The notes: generated from the sequence alone by a model not told the origin. DNA of 64,000 nucleotides from Anaerolineae bacterium (GCA_022823945.1 JAJEBK010000028.1:1-64000), one strand, 5' to 3'; counted from the stretch's first letter, positions 17,278 to 26,049 are shown. Translations and numbers: made by a program.

Positions 17278-17742
17278 CTATATGCCCTGTACCGATTTGT
17301 ATTCTTCCAGCTCTTCGGGCGTATAGACCTGCATCAGCTCCAGCTCGACGCCGCCGGCTTCCTGCTCGAGGAAAGCCACCCAGCCTTCGGGGTGGACGTG
17401 GCTGCCTTTCACCTTGCAGGCTGCGCATTCCTTGAGCGTTGCGCCTTTGGCTTGGGCATCTGCCAGCGCCTCGTCGATATTGGGCACGGCATAGCAGATA
17501 TGGTGTAAGCCTTCGTAGCCGCGTTCTTTGATCCAGGCGTCATAGCGTCCGCCCGAGTCCATCGACTGGCAAAGCTGGTATTCGACATCGCCGACATTGA
17601 AGATGACGACGATATTGCGCGATTTGTCATATTCGTGTACTTCGGCATCTTGCGCCAGGCCGAGGAATTCCTGATAGTTGCGCAGCGCCGCCCGCGCGTC
17701 CTTCACCGCAAATGCCATGTGTTTGATATAGCGTTCGTACAT
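17278..17742 (-). CDS. VOC-family protein (methylmalonyl-CoA epimerase/glyoxalase-like)
   Basis: A 154-residue vicinal-oxygen-chelate protein made of two beta-alpha-beta-beta-beta modules. The opening IKHMAFAVKD supplies His8, GLHHICYAV (near residue 79) the second-module His and VELELMQVY the closing Glu, the usual metal ligands. Family members epimerise acyl-CoA, isomerise glutathione adducts or cleave aromatics, and the sequence alone does not choose among these. CGGAGG precedes the ATG by 6 nt, and TATAAT on the minus strand at 17772-17777 is a good -10 box. The stop touches the M20 start codon, so the pair is translationally linked. Confidence 0.8.
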   Translation of the reverse strand: MYERYIKHMAFAVKDARAALRNYQEFLGLAQDAEVHEYDKSRNIVVIFNVGDVEYQLCQSMDSGGRYDAWIKERGYEGLHHICYAVPNIDEALADAQAKGATLKECAACKVKGSHVHPEGWVAFLEQEAGGVELELMQVYTPEELEEYKSVQGI

Positions 17743-17771
17743 GATTGTCCTCCGAATCGGGTAAGCAATGA

Positions 17772-17777
17772 GATTAT
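17772..17777 (-). promoter_or_regulatory. putative -10 box for the VOC/M20 operon
   Basis: TATAAT on the minus strand lies about 30 nt upstream of ATG 17742. No clear -35 hexamer is visible at standard spacing. Confidence 0.4.
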
Positions 17778-17842
17778 AGTGTTTTCCAGCCGGCGAGGCA
17801 TCCTGCCAAAGCAGCCAGTGAAGTTTTCCGTGCCGCCATATG

Positions 17843-17900
17843 CCACCACCCTAAATCACGCCCATTAAGAGGGAGGGACTTCAAAACGTAGTAGCGCTCC
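17843..17900. repeat. degenerate A-family repeat fragment
   Basis: ccaccctaaatcac...gggagggacttcaaaacgtagtagcgctc matches the copy at 25881 (ccaccctaaatccc...gggagggacttcaaaatgtagtagcgctc) with decay in the palindrome. The second hairpin half is missing. It fills the divergent gap before the enolase-superfamily gene. Confidence 0.65.
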
Positions 17901-17991
17901 TATGTGTCTTAGCGGTTCGCTTTTGCATGATTAACTTTGTTCTACTTCTGCAGGTAAAATTACGCAAATGCTTGCAGTCTAAGGAGCGCGC

Positions 17992-19116
17992 ATGAAAATC
18001 ACCAGTGTAGAAGCGATTCCGCTCTTTGCGTCTTTTGCCGAGGCGCTGGGAGAGGTGCCGCCCGAGCTTGCCGTGCCGGCGTTCAGCATGCGCAGCAACC
18101 CGCTGCTCGGGCAGGGCGCGGTCATCGTGCGCATCCATACAGACGCGGGTCTGGTCGGCATTGGCGAGGCGATGGGACGCCCGGGACCGCGCGGAACAGC
18201 GGCACACATCAACGAGGTGCTCGCGCCATTGCTGCAGGGCGCAGACCCGCGGCACCAGCACGCGCTTTTCACAGCCATGAACGAGCAAATGCGTTTCGCG
18301 CCGATGGGCATCAGCGGCGTCGATATGGCGCTGTGGGACTTGCGCGGCAAGATTTATGGCGATTCCTTGCCAAACCTGCTGGGTGGCGCAGTCCGCGACA
18401 GCATCGACTGTTATGCCAGCCCCATCCCCTACCTGCCCACGCCCGCCGCATCGGCCAGCAAGGCCCGCGAATTCGTGGCGGCTGGCTTCGGCGCGGTGAA
18501 GCTGAAGATCGGTCGCGGCATCAGCGTCGATATGGCGCATGTCGAGGCGGTCAGTGAGGCAATCGGTGCCGAGAGCAAATTGCTGGTCGATGCCAATGGC
18601 GCATACACAGTCAGCGAAAGCATCGCACTGGCGAAAGAGCTGGCGCGGCTGGGTGTGTATTGGCTGGAAGAGCCGGTGCATCCAGAATTTGTCGATGACC
18701 TGGCGCGAATCCGCCGACGAGTTGATCTGCCGGTGGTTTCTGGCGAGTGGCTGGGCAGTTGGTTTCAATTCCGTGATCTGCTGCGCGCCGAGGCAGTGGA
18801 TATCATCATGCCCAATATCACCCGCTGTGGCGGCTTGACTGGCCTATTGAAGATCGCCGACCTGGCCATGCTGGACAATGTGCTGGTCGCGCCCCATGGA
18901 GTCGGCGCGGGCGTGGGCATCGTAGCGGCTTGCGCGGCTTGCGCTGTGCTGCCCAACTTCCTGATTTATGAATACAACCAACTCTTCAATCCGCTGCGGC
19001 ACGCGGTCATAAACGAGCGCATCGACTTTCGTGATGGCGCGCTGCACGCCAGCCTCGAGCCAGGCTTGGGCATCAGCCTGGACAACGCGACAGTCGAGCG
19101 ATACCGAATCGACTAA
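17992..19116 (+). CDS. mandelate racemase/muconate-lactonizing enzyme family (enolase superfamily)
   Basis: A 374-residue enzyme with the N-terminal capping domain and C-terminal barrel of the enolase superfamily, probably a sugar-acid dehydratase or racemase. Lys170-x-Lys172 (VKLKIG), the metal ligands Asp200 (DANG), Glu226/227 (WLEEP) and Glu252 (SGEW), Asp270 and His302 (APHG) are all present. Lys-x-Lys plus Asp-His is the mandelate-racemase-type dual-base layout. AAGGAG precedes ATG 17992. The nearby DapA-like aldolase, UxaA and ribokinase genes suit a non-phosphorylative sugar-acid route. The substrate is not assigned. Its stop codon overlaps that of the convergent cupin gene. Confidence 0.88.
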   Translation: MKITSVEAIPLFASFAEALGEVPPELAVPAFSMRSNPLLGQGAVIVRIHTDAGLVGIGEAMGRPGPRGTAAHINEVLAPLLQGADPRHQHALFTAMNEQMRFAPMGISGVDMALWDLRGKIYGDSLPNLLGGAVRDSIDCYASPIPYLPTPAASASKAREFVAAGFGAVKLKIGRGISVDMAHVEAVSEAIGAESKLLVDANGAYTVSESIALAKELARLGVYWLEEPVHPEFVDDLARIRRRVDLPVVSGEWLGSWFQFRDLLRAEAVDIIMPNITRCGGLTGLLKIADLAMLDNVLVAPHGVGAGVGIVAACAACAVLPNFLIYEYNQLFNPLRHAVINERIDFRDGALHASLEPGLGISLDNATVERYRID

Positions 19117-19505
19117 TCGCCCGTGTCGGGGCGGGCATAGTCGTCCGCAAAACGCGTGATATCGGTTTGCTGCCAATTTCCAAAGGCGACCTCCAACACG
19201 CGCACGGCGGGACCACGGCTGCCCAGGCGGTGTTTCGCCCCGGCGGGAATCCAGATCTCTGCGCCGGCATCCGCTTCGATCTGCTGTTCGTCCACCTGCA
19301 CCAGCGCGCCATCATCCAGCACGATCCACAGTTCGGCGCGGGCGGTATGCGCTTGCAGGCTCAGCCGTTGCCCGGGCGCAACAGTCAGCAAACTGACCGT
19401 GACTTCGCGGTTGTGCGCATATTGGCGGAAGCTGCCCCAGGGACGATTCACCTGCGCGACTGGCGGCGCTGCAGCGGGGATGGGCTTGGTGACAAATTTG
19501 GACAT
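19113..19505 (-). CDS. stand-alone cupin, type II phosphomannose isomerase-like
   Basis: A 130-residue single cupin domain closely resembling the C-terminal isomerase domain of ManC/AlgA. RPWGSFRQY opens the domain, VAPGQRLSLQAHTARAELW and IPAGAKHRLGS are the two cupin motifs, and DITRFADDYAR is the usual tail. It lacks the GDP-mannose pyrophosphorylase half of ManC. One of the usual cupin-motif His residues is changed: the HxHxxE segment reads QAHTARAE. It may isomerise mannose-6-phosphate or another sugar, or only bind one. The gene is convergent with the enolase-superfamily gene, with stop codons overlapping by 4 nt. Confidence 0.8.
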   Translation of the reverse strand: MSKFVTKPIPAAAPPVAQVNRPWGSFRQYAHNREVTVSLLTVAPGQRLSLQAHTARAELWIVLDDGALVQVDEQQIEADAGAEIWIPAGAKHRLGSRGPAVRVLEVAFGNWQQTDITRFADDYARPDTGD

Positions 19506-19543
19506 GGGCGAGCCTCTGCGCGAACGGGACGGACTATACTTTT

Positions 19544-19676
19544 ACCACAGAGCCGTAGAAAAAGTGACAACAAAGGTAACAATCATGAACCACCGCGTAC
19601 ACCGAGTTGAAAAAGTTCGCCGAGTGCGCTAGCCCTTGCGCCTTCTGTGATTTTCTCTGTGATCTCTGTGTCAAAG
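19544..19676. repeat. C-family dispersed repeat (degenerate)
   Basis: Fragments ccacagag, gaaccaccgcgtacaccgagt and ttctctgtgatctctgtgtc lie in the order also seen at 35450-35702. They occupy the divergent gap between the cupin and SDR genes. Confidence 0.55.
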
Positions 19677-19744
19677 AATCGCGCAAGGCCAACTTGGTTT
19701 CACCTGGCAGCCGAGTCGCGGAGGGATCGTGCGGAAATGTCCGC

Positions 19745-19750
19745 TACAAT
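19745..19750 (+). promoter_or_regulatory. putative -10 box, leaderless start of SDR gene
   Basis: CGCTACAAT ends 7 nt before ATG 19758. An AGGCG lies between, too close to a transcription start to act as a normal ribosome site. No standard -35 hexamer is seen. Confidence 0.35.
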
Positions 19751-19757
19751 AGGCGAC

Positions 19758-20534
19758 ATGAACGACAGGCCTGTCACATTACTCACCGGCGCGGGCAGCG
19801 GCATCGGGCGCGGATTCGCCATGGCGCTGGCGAGGCTGGGCAGTCATGTTATCGTCACCGATATCGACTTGGCCAGCGCAGAATCGGTAGCTGCCGAGAT
19901 TTCAGCCGCGGGCGGGCTTGTGCAGGCGCGCCAATTTGATGTCGTCGATGGCCAGGCGGCGCGCTCGCTGGTTGACGAGCTGATCGACTGCTATGGGCGC
20001 ATCGACCATCTCTTCGCCAACGCCGGCATATTGGGTCCCACAGACCTGTGGGAGATCACGCCCAAGGACTGGGATGCCGTGCTGGGCGTCAATATCAAGG
20101 GCGCGGCAATCATCTGTCAACTGGTGGCGGCGCAGATGAAAGAGCAGCGGCGCGGGCGCATCATTGTGACCGCCTCGTACAATGGCGTGCGCGTCGACAA
20201 GCATGTCATCCCCTACCGCGTCAGCAAAGCCGGGCTGCTCATGTTCACCAAATGCCTGTCGCAGGTGATGGCGCCGTATGGCGTGACCGTCAACGCCATC
20301 TGCCCTGGCGTTACTTTGACGCCCCTCCAGCAGACCTATGCGCAAGCCCTGGCCGACCAACGCGGCATCAGCCTGGACGACTACCTCGATGAACGCCGAT
20401 CGCGCATTCCCATGGGCGAGCTCACCACCACCGCCGATCTCAATGCCCTGGCGCGATTCCTGGTTTCGGACGAGGCGCGGCTGATCACCGGGCAGTCCAT
20501 CGCCGTCGATGGCGGCGTTATGGCGAGCTCCTGA
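19758..20534 (+). CDS. short-chain dehydrogenase/reductase (classical SDR)
   Basis: A 258-residue NAD(P)-dependent oxidoreductase. It has the cofactor motif TGAGSGIG (10-17), Asp36 after strand two (suggesting NAD preference), NAG (88-90), Ser140, and Tyr153-x-x-x-Lys157 (YRVSK), followed by a PGV motif. The FabG-like SDR family contains many sugar and polyol dehydrogenases, and the next gene is an MDR dehydrogenase beginning 9 nt downstream. The frame is open 37 codons further upstream but runs through repeat DNA, so ATG 19758 is chosen. Confidence 0.88.
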   Translation: MNDRPVTLLTGAGSGIGRGFAMALARLGSHVIVTDIDLASAESVAAEISAAGGLVQARQFDVVDGQAARSLVDELIDCYGRIDHLFANAGILGPTDLWEITPKDWDAVLGVNIKGAAIICQLVAAQMKEQRRGRIIVTASYNGVRVDKHVIPYRVSKAGLLMFTKCLSQVMAPYGVTVNAICPGVTLTPLQQTYAQALADQRGISLDDYLDERRSRIPMGELTTTADLNALARFLVSDEARLITGQSIAVDGGVMASS

Positions 20535-20543
20535 CGCGCGCCA

Positions 20544-22187
20544 ATGAGCTATCAGGCGTATATCACCGCCAGCCAGCCCATCCCGCGCACAATCCGCAGT
20601 TGGTATTTGAACGGTCGCGGCATGGATTGCTTCGGCCAGCATGATCAGCCCAGCAACGAGGAGCTGCCAGACATCGGCGCGGACGAGTTGCTGACGCGCG
20701 TGGACGCCATTGGCATTTGCGCATCCGATGCCAAAATGATCAGGCTGGGCGACACCTATCCACTCTTTCATGGACGCGACCTGGTGGCGAATCCACAGCG
20801 TCTCGGGCATGAACTGGCGCTGACAGTCGTGCGCGTCGGCGCTGCTCTGGTCGGGCAATATCGGGTCGGGCAACGGTTGGGCGTTCAGCCCGATGTGTAT
20901 TTTCGCGGCGAGCGCAGGGCTATCGGCTCGATGATAGCGGGCGGCTACACAGAATACATGACGCTTGACGAGCGGATTCTTCGCGGCGATGCGGGCAGTT
21001 ATGCGCTGCCGGTCGCCGATTCGCTGTCGTATGCCGAAGTCGCGCTGTCTGAACCCTGGGCATGTGTCGAGGCGGCTTTTCGCCCCTTCCGCCGCTTGAA
21101 TCTGCTGCCGAGCGGGCTGCTGTGGATAAGCGGGCACAGTGACGACTTCGACCTGGATATGCGGCTGCCATCGCGACTGGTAGTCGCCAGTGACATTTCG
21201 GCGCGCACAAGCGAGCAGTTGGCGCAGCGGCAGACACCTGTGATCACTGCGGACGGATTGGACGCAGCGCTGACAGCCCAGCGATACGCTGAGGGCGCTG
21301 GCATAGACGACATCATTTTGTTTGAGCCAACTGCGCGGCAGATCGAGGCTGCCCAGCAGGCACTGGCGCGGCGTGGCACCTTGACCATCGCCGGGCTTTC
21401 ATCGCCTGGCTTCGCCGGCATCGACATCGGGCGCATCCACTACGATTTCAGCGGCATCATGGGCGCGGCGCAACCATCGCTGGCGGCTGCCTATGGAGAA
21501 AAGAGCAGTCGCAGCGAATTGCGGTCCGGCGGCGTCGCCCTCGTGCATGGCGCTGGGGGACCCATGGGGCAAATGCACATCCAGCGGGCGCTGAGCCTGG
21601 AGCATCCGCCGCGCGTCATCATCGCCACCAATCGCGGCTTGGGACGGCTGCGGGCGCTGGAAGCGAGATTTGCGCCGCTGGCAGCCCAACGGGGGGTCGA
21701 ATTTCGAGCGATCAGCCCGCGCGAGGATCCTGAACTGCTGGAAGCGACAGTCGAAGCGCTGGGCGGCTGCGATGATATTTTGATGATATTTCCCTCGCCC
21801 CCAGAAACGCAACGAATGCCCGACCTGTTGCGAACAGGTGGTGTGCTCAATCTCTTCGCTGGCGTCCCGCCGGGGCAGCAGATCCGCCTGGATATCGACC
21901 GCATCCTGCGCGATGGCGTGCAGATCATCGGCAGCAGCGGCTCGTCACTGGCCGATCAAGCGCGCGTGCTGAAACAGACAGCAGCCGGAAAACTGGACAG
22001 CGCGAGCATCGTCAGCGCTGTCGGCGGGTTGGGCGCGGTCAAATCAGCGCTCGCGGCTGTCAATGCGCGGCGATTTGCGGGCAAAATCGTCATCTATCCG
22101 GCGCTGGGCGATATGCCGCTGACGCCTGTATCCAACTGGTCAAAGGCGGCGGAGGCGGCTCTGTTGCGGAAGTGGCTCGGCGAATAG
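20544..22187 (+). CDS. long MDR (zinc-type) dehydrogenase with doubled nucleotide-binding half
   Basis: A 547-residue medium-chain dehydrogenase. The N-terminal GroES-like domain has Cys59 (GICASD) and His89-Glu90 (LGHEL), the catalytic zinc site. The structural-zinc Cys cluster is absent. Two Rossmann-like parts follow: a degenerate one around residues 193-300 (LLWISGHSDDF, VVASDIS) and a good one starting GVALVHGAGGPMGQMH near residue 330. Ordinary members such as sorbitol or L-sorbose-1-phosphate reductase are near 350-420 residues, so this one is about 130 residues too long. It probably oxidises or reduces a sugar (phosphate) together with the SDR encoded just upstream. Confidence 0.8.
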   Translation: MSYQAYITASQPIPRTIRSWYLNGRGMDCFGQHDQPSNEELPDIGADELLTRVDAIGICASDAKMIRLGDTYPLFHGRDLVANPQRLGHELALTVVRVGAALVGQYRVGQRLGVQPDVYFRGERRAIGSMIAGGYTEYMTLDERILRGDAGSYALPVADSLSYAEVALSEPWACVEAAFRPFRRLNLLPSGLLWISGHSDDFDLDMRLPSRLVVASDISARTSEQLAQRQTPVITADGLDAALTAQRYAEGAGIDDIILFEPTARQIEAAQQALARRGTLTIAGLSSPGFAGIDIGRIHYDFSGIMGAAQPSLAAAYGEKSSRSELRSGGVALVHGAGGPMGQMHIQRALSLEHPPRVIIATNRGLGRLRALEARFAPLAAQRGVEFRAISPREDPELLEATVEALGGCDDILMIFPSPPETQRMPDLLRTGGVLNLFAGVPPGQQIRLDIDRILRDGVQIIGSSGSSLADQARVLKQTAAGKLDSASIVSAVGGLGAVKSALAAVNARRFAGKIVIYPALGDMPLTPVSNWSKAAEAALLRKWLGE

Positions 22188-22335
22188 GGGCTGATGTAGC
22201 AAATTTCCCGCCAGATCCAGGTTCGCGCAGTGGGCAACACGAGTGCCGCTGCACCACTCCTCCCCGCCGCCGCGTCTCTGGAGCAACAATCTTGCCATGT
22301 GCTTGTCCCCGACAATTCGGGGGAGGGATGGGGGT

Positions 22336-23250
22336 TCATCGCGCGCTAAATTCGCTCAGCTGCTCGCGGGTTGGCAAACCGCCGATCACGCCAACATGCA
22401 TGGCTGTATAGGCACCCGCCCGCACAGCTTGTCTGACCGCAGCCGACAGCGATTTGCCTTCGTCCAAGCCCACTGCCAACGCCGCATTGAAGCTGTCGCC
22501 CGCGCCGGTCACATCCATCGCGTCAATCCTGGCTGCCGGCACATGCAGCGCGCCGCCATCGTCCACGACCAACGCACCCCGCGCGCCTTGCGTGATCACC
22601 ACTGCGCCCGCCCCCAACGCGAGCAGTTGCTCCGCCAGCGCACGAGTCGGCGTGGCATCATCGGGCGGCAAGCCCAGCAGCATACGCGCTTCGAACACAT
22701 TGGGCGTGAGCACATCGACACAGCGCAAAATGGCGGGGTCGGCGGTCCGCGCTGGCGCAGGATTCAAAATGGTCAGCGCGCCTGCGCCTTTGCCCTGCAG
22801 CAATGCTGCTTGCACTGTCTCCTCCGGCACTTCAAACTGCGTCATGAGGATGTCGCTTTCGGCGATTTGCGCGGCGCAATCATGCACCTGCTGAGGACGC
22901 ATGCGCATATTCGCGCCCAGATCGATCGTGATGAAATTTTCGCCATCGGGCAACACATTGACGAAGCCCACGCCGCTGTTGAGGTCGGGGATGCGCTGAA
23001 TATGGCGCGTGTCGATGCCCTCGCGCGCATAGACATCCAGCGCCCAATCGCCAAAAGCATCATCGCCCAGGCAAGCCAACAACTGCACTTGCGCGCCCAG
23101 TCGAGCCGCCGCGATGGCTTGGTTTGTGCCCTTGCCGCCGGGTCCCAGGTCGAAGCCGCCGCCGACCAGATTTTCGCCCGCCAGTGGCATGCGCGGCACA
23201 CGCAGCGTCAAGCCCTGTACATAACTGCCAACAATAAAGATGCGCGTCAT
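22336..23250 (-). CDS. rbsK: ribokinase-family sugar kinase
   Basis: A 304-residue PfkB-family kinase of the ribokinase branch that phosphorylates a pentose or similar sugar with ATP. It has LGPGGKGTNQA (35-45), the NPAPA loop (163-167), LTPNVFEA (181-188) and the catalytic VTGAGDSFN with Asp252. The gene stands alone on the minus strand facing the MDR gene. The 148-nt gap contains a half A-type palindrome (ccccgacaattcgggggagggatggggg). Ribokinase proper is the best guess, but deoxyribose or adenosine kinases share these motifs. Confidence 0.88.
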   Translation of the reverse strand: MTRIFIVGSYVQGLTLRVPRMPLAGENLVGGGFDLGPGGKGTNQAIAAARLGAQVQLLACLGDDAFGDWALDVYAREGIDTRHIQRIPDLNSGVGFVNVLPDGENFITIDLGANMRMRPQQVHDCAAQIAESDILMTQFEVPEETVQAALLQGKGAGALTILNPAPARTADPAILRCVDVLTPNVFEARMLLGLPPDDATPTRALAEQLLALGAGAVVITQGARGALVVDDGGALHVPAARIDAMDVTGAGDSFNAALAVGLDEGKSLSAAVRQAVRAGAYTAMHVGVIGGLPTREQLSEFSAR

Positions 23251-23363
23251 GACAAGTTCCCTTCAACCAGCGGCTCCACAACCAGCGCAGCCTGCATTTC
23301 TGCTATTCCGTACCTGCACAGAAGCAAGCCCAATACAGTAAGGCAACAAGTTGAAGGAAAGTT

Positions 23364-23432
23364 GTAGGGGCGACTCTTGAGTCGCCCACATATACGATTG
23401 CAACATAGTGGGCGAGACACCGCCTCGCCCAC
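23364..23432. repeat. B-family double inverted repeat element
   Basis: gtaggggcgactcttgagtcgcccac is followed by the opposite-facing gtgggcgag...ctcgcccac arm. The flank gcaacaagttgaaggaa matches the left flank of the copies at 15991 and 53584. Confidence 0.75.
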
Positions 23433-23497
23433 ACGATTCTTGCCTTGCCCACCCGTCCCCCAAAAATAGAGCCGAGGGCTTGGGTGGGCAAACCAAG

Positions 23498-24589
23498 CTA
23501 TTCGCCGCCCGGTCGCAGCACAACCTCGACAGGTTCCCACATGTCGCCGGTGACATCGTGTCCGTCCATGGCCAGCGCGTCAATCGCCGCCTGCGCCAGG
23601 TCGCTGCGATAGGCATCCATGGCTGGCTCTTCGCTGATGACCTGCCCTTCAATCGAAACAGCCACGGTCTGCGCCCACAGATCTGCATCCATGATGCCGA
23701 TGCCAGCCGGCGAGGGCCAAATCAACTTGCTGATCTCGTTGAGCTGCCAGGTTTGATGGCTTTCGCCCAGCGTCGAGCCATTGTCCAGCACGATGCCCAC
23801 GCACTCATCCGGGTTCTCGCGGCAGTGGATCCAACCGCGGAAGCTGGCTTTCAAGAAGGCGACAGCGATGTCTTCATTGCCCTCTTCCGCCAGCCAGTCG
23901 GCATTCACGAAGACATGGTCTTGCAGCATGGCGGTGCCCACATCGTTGAAGTCGATGACATTCAGGTCTTCGGGCTGGTAGAGCTCGCCGGTGTCGGGAT
24001 TGACAGCCTCGAGCACCTGGGCGTATTCGTTGTAGGTCATGGCTTCGGCCGCATCGACCTCGCCATTCAGCAACAGCGACATATCAAAAGGCTGCTGCAC
24101 GATCGTCACATCATCGGGATTTTCCGGGTCGATATCGGCTGCGCGCATGGCGGCAAAAAGCTCGTGCTCGTTGCCAAAGCCCCAGGTGCCGATGCGCATG
24201 CCGCGGAAATCATCCACCGACTCGATGCCGGTATCGACAAAAGATACTTCGAGCGTGCCGCTGCGCTGGAAGACCTGGGCGATATTCACCAGGTTGACGC
24301 CCTGTTCGTTGGATTCCAGCACCTTGGGCACCCAGGCGAGGCCAAATTCTGCGCCGCCAGAAGCCACGACCTGCTGGGGTACGATCTCTACCGCGCCTTC
24401 CAATATCGTTACATCCAAGCCCTCGTCGTTATAAAAACCCAGATCGACCGCTGCGAAGTAACCGGCAAACTGCGATTGCGCCACCCACTGCAACTGCAGT
24501 TTGATGGGCGTGAGGTGGCCATCGGCGCTGCTCAGGCCCCCGCCAAGCAGCATGGTCAATACCAAAAGAAATGTCAGTGTCTTGCGCAT
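23498..24589 (-). CDS. THI5/NMT1-like ABC substrate-binding protein (copy 1)
   Basis: A 363-residue periplasm-facing solute-binding protein of the NMT1/THI5 family (thiamine-pyrimidine, riboflavin, taurine-type ligands). A Sec signal peptide (MRKTLTFLLVLTMLLGGG) lacks a lipobox Cys. Characteristic are PIKLQLQWVAQSQFAGYFAA, the GGAEFGLAWVPKVL segment and GMRIGTWGFGNEHELFAAM. Chloroflexota use related proteins (RibY) for riboflavin, so a flavin or pyrimidine ligand is plausible but unproven. GGAGG lies 6-7 nt before ATG 24589; the 22-codon upstream extension is rejected. No permease or ATPase gene is adjacent. A close paralogue lies immediately upstream. Confidence 0.87.
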   Translation of the reverse strand: MRKTLTFLLVLTMLLGGGLSSADGHLTPIKLQLQWVAQSQFAGYFAAVDLGFYNDEGLDVTILEGAVEIVPQQVVASGGAEFGLAWVPKVLESNEQGVNLVNIAQVFQRSGTLEVSFVDTGIESVDDFRGMRIGTWGFGNEHELFAAMRAADIDPENPDDVTIVQQPFDMSLLLNGEVDAAEAMTYNEYAQVLEAVNPDTGELYQPEDLNVIDFNDVGTAMLQDHVFVNADWLAEEGNEDIAVAFLKASFRGWIHCRENPDECVGIVLDNGSTLGESHQTWQLNEISKLIWPSPAGIGIMDADLWAQTVAVSIEGQVISEEPAMDAYRSDLAQAAIDALAMDGHDVTGDMWEPVEVVLRPGGE

Positions 24590-24714
24590 GAGAACCCTCC
24601 AATTGCTTACCAAAATCGTCCGTCCGAAGTATAGCCAATAAGCGCCCAATCGCACAAATCAACTGCATGAGCCGGCAGCCGCCGCTCAAGCAGCGAAGAG
24701 CAAGGCGAGCCAGT

Positions 24715-25797
24715 CTATTCGCCGCCTGGCCGCAGCACGATCGCAAGTGGCTGCCAGCTTGCGCCTGTCACATCGTGCCCGTGCAGCGCCAGCGCATCGA
24801 TGGCTACCTGGGCAAGATCGCTACGGTAGCTTTCTGCTGGCGGGGCACGTTCAATGATTTGGCTCTCCAGCGCAATCGCCACGGTTTGTTGCCACTGCTG
24901 CCCGTCCATGATGCCGATGCCGGCCGGCGCGGGCCAAATCAACTTGTTCATCTCATTCAGCTGCCAGCTTTGATGACTCTCGCCCAGGATCGGTCCGCGT
25001 TCCAGCACCATCTCCACGCAGGCATTCGGATGGTCGCGGCAATATATCCAACCACGCAAGCTCGCTTTTACGAAGGCGATAGCGATATCGACATTGCCCG
25101 GCTCTGCCAGCCAGTCGGCATGCACAAAAATGTGATCTTGCAACATCGCCGTGCCGAGCTCGTTGAAGTCAATGACATGGAGATCTTCGGGCTGGTACAG
25201 ATCGCCGGTATCGGGATTGACCGTTTCCAGCACTTGCGCATATTCATTGTAGGTCATCGCCTGCGCCGCATCCAGTTCGCCGGACAGCAGCAGCGACATA
25301 TCAAAGGGCTGCTGGACAATCGTCACATGATCGGGATTGTCGGGATTGATGCCGACAGCGCGCATGGCAGCGAAGAGTTCATGCTCGTTGCCAAATCCCC
25401 ACGAGCCGATGCGCATGCCGCGGAAATCCTCGATCGATTCGATGCCGGTTTCGACCAGAGAAACCTGGCGTGTCGCGCTCCGCTGCGAGATTTGGGCGAT
25501 ATTGACCAGGTTGGCACCCTGTTCGTTGGCTGCTAGCACTTTCGGCACCCATCCCAAGCCGAATTGAGCCGCCCCAGCCACGACCAATTGCTGCGGGACG
25601 ATTTCGACTGATCCGCCCAAAATCGTGACATCGAGGCTCTCTTCCTCATAAAATCCCATATCCTGCGCCGCATAATAGCCAGCGAATTCAGCTTGTGTAA
25701 CCCACTGCAGTTGCAGCTTGATGGGCACGAGCTGACTATCGGCGTTGCTGAAGCCAACCAGCCAAACCAGAACCAACGTTGCCAGGCAATTGCGCAT
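24715..25797 (-). CDS. THI5/NMT1-like ABC substrate-binding protein (copy 2)
   Basis: A paralogue of the gene at 23498, sharing nearly every motif: PIKLQLQWVTQAEFAGYYAAQ, QFGLGWVPKVL, GMRIGSWGFGNEHELFAAM, and the same end HDVTG...VLRPGGE. About 360 residues with a short signal peptide (MRNCLATLVLVWLVGFSNA). The start is ATG 25797, with GGGGGAGA at proper distance; ATG 25803 is too close to it. The two genes are in tandem 125 nt apart and arose by duplication. Changes near the putative ligand site (AGAAQ for SGGAE) hint at divergent ligands. The transporter's other subunits must be elsewhere. Confidence 0.87.
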   Translation of the reverse strand: MRNCLATLVLVWLVGFSNADSQLVPIKLQLQWVTQAEFAGYYAAQDMGFYEEESLDVTILGGSVEIVPQQLVVAGAAQFGLGWVPKVLAANEQGANLVNIAQISQRSATRQVSLVETGIESIEDFRGMRIGSWGFGNEHELFAAMRAVGINPDNPDHVTIVQQPFDMSLLLSGELDAAQAMTYNEYAQVLETVNPDTGDLYQPEDLHVIDFNELGTAMLQDHIFVHADWLAEPGNVDIAIAFVKASLRGWIYCRDHPNACVEMVLERGPILGESHQSWQLNEMNKLIWPAPAGIGIMDGQQWQQTVAIALESQIIERAPPAESYRSDLAQVAIDALALHGHDVTGASWQPLAIVLRPGGE

Positions 25798-25880
25798 GAG
25801 CATTCTCCCCCAGACTGTGCAATCAGCACAAGCGGCTGTCCCAACGATAGCTTATTTCCCTGCAGATAGAACAGCATAAG

Positions 25881-25968
25881 CCCCCACCCTAAATCCCTCC
25901 CCCAGAACGAGGGAGGGACTTCAAAATGTAGTAGCGCTCTCCTTCCCTCGTTCTGGGGCTGGGGGATG
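25881..25968. repeat. A-family palindromic repeat
   Basis: cccccaccctaaatccctccccc...gggagggacttc is followed by ctccttccctcgttctgggg...gggggatggg. It lies in the divergent gap before the amidohydrolase gene. The tract cttcaaaatgtagtagcgctc is shared with the relic at 17843. Confidence 0.75.
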
Positions 25969-26010
25969 GGAGCTGGGGCAGCAAGGGACAACATCGCAAA
26001 AGCTGCGCTG

Positions 26011-26019
26011 TGCTACACT
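26011..26019 (+). promoter_or_regulatory. putative extended -10 box for amidohydrolase gene
   Basis: TGCTACACT gives a TGn-TACACT extended -10 element 31 nt before ATG 26050. No -35 hexamer is needed for such promoters and none is seen. Confidence 0.4.
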
Positions 26020-26049
26020 ATGCGCCAGCCATATTGAAAGGATGCTGCC

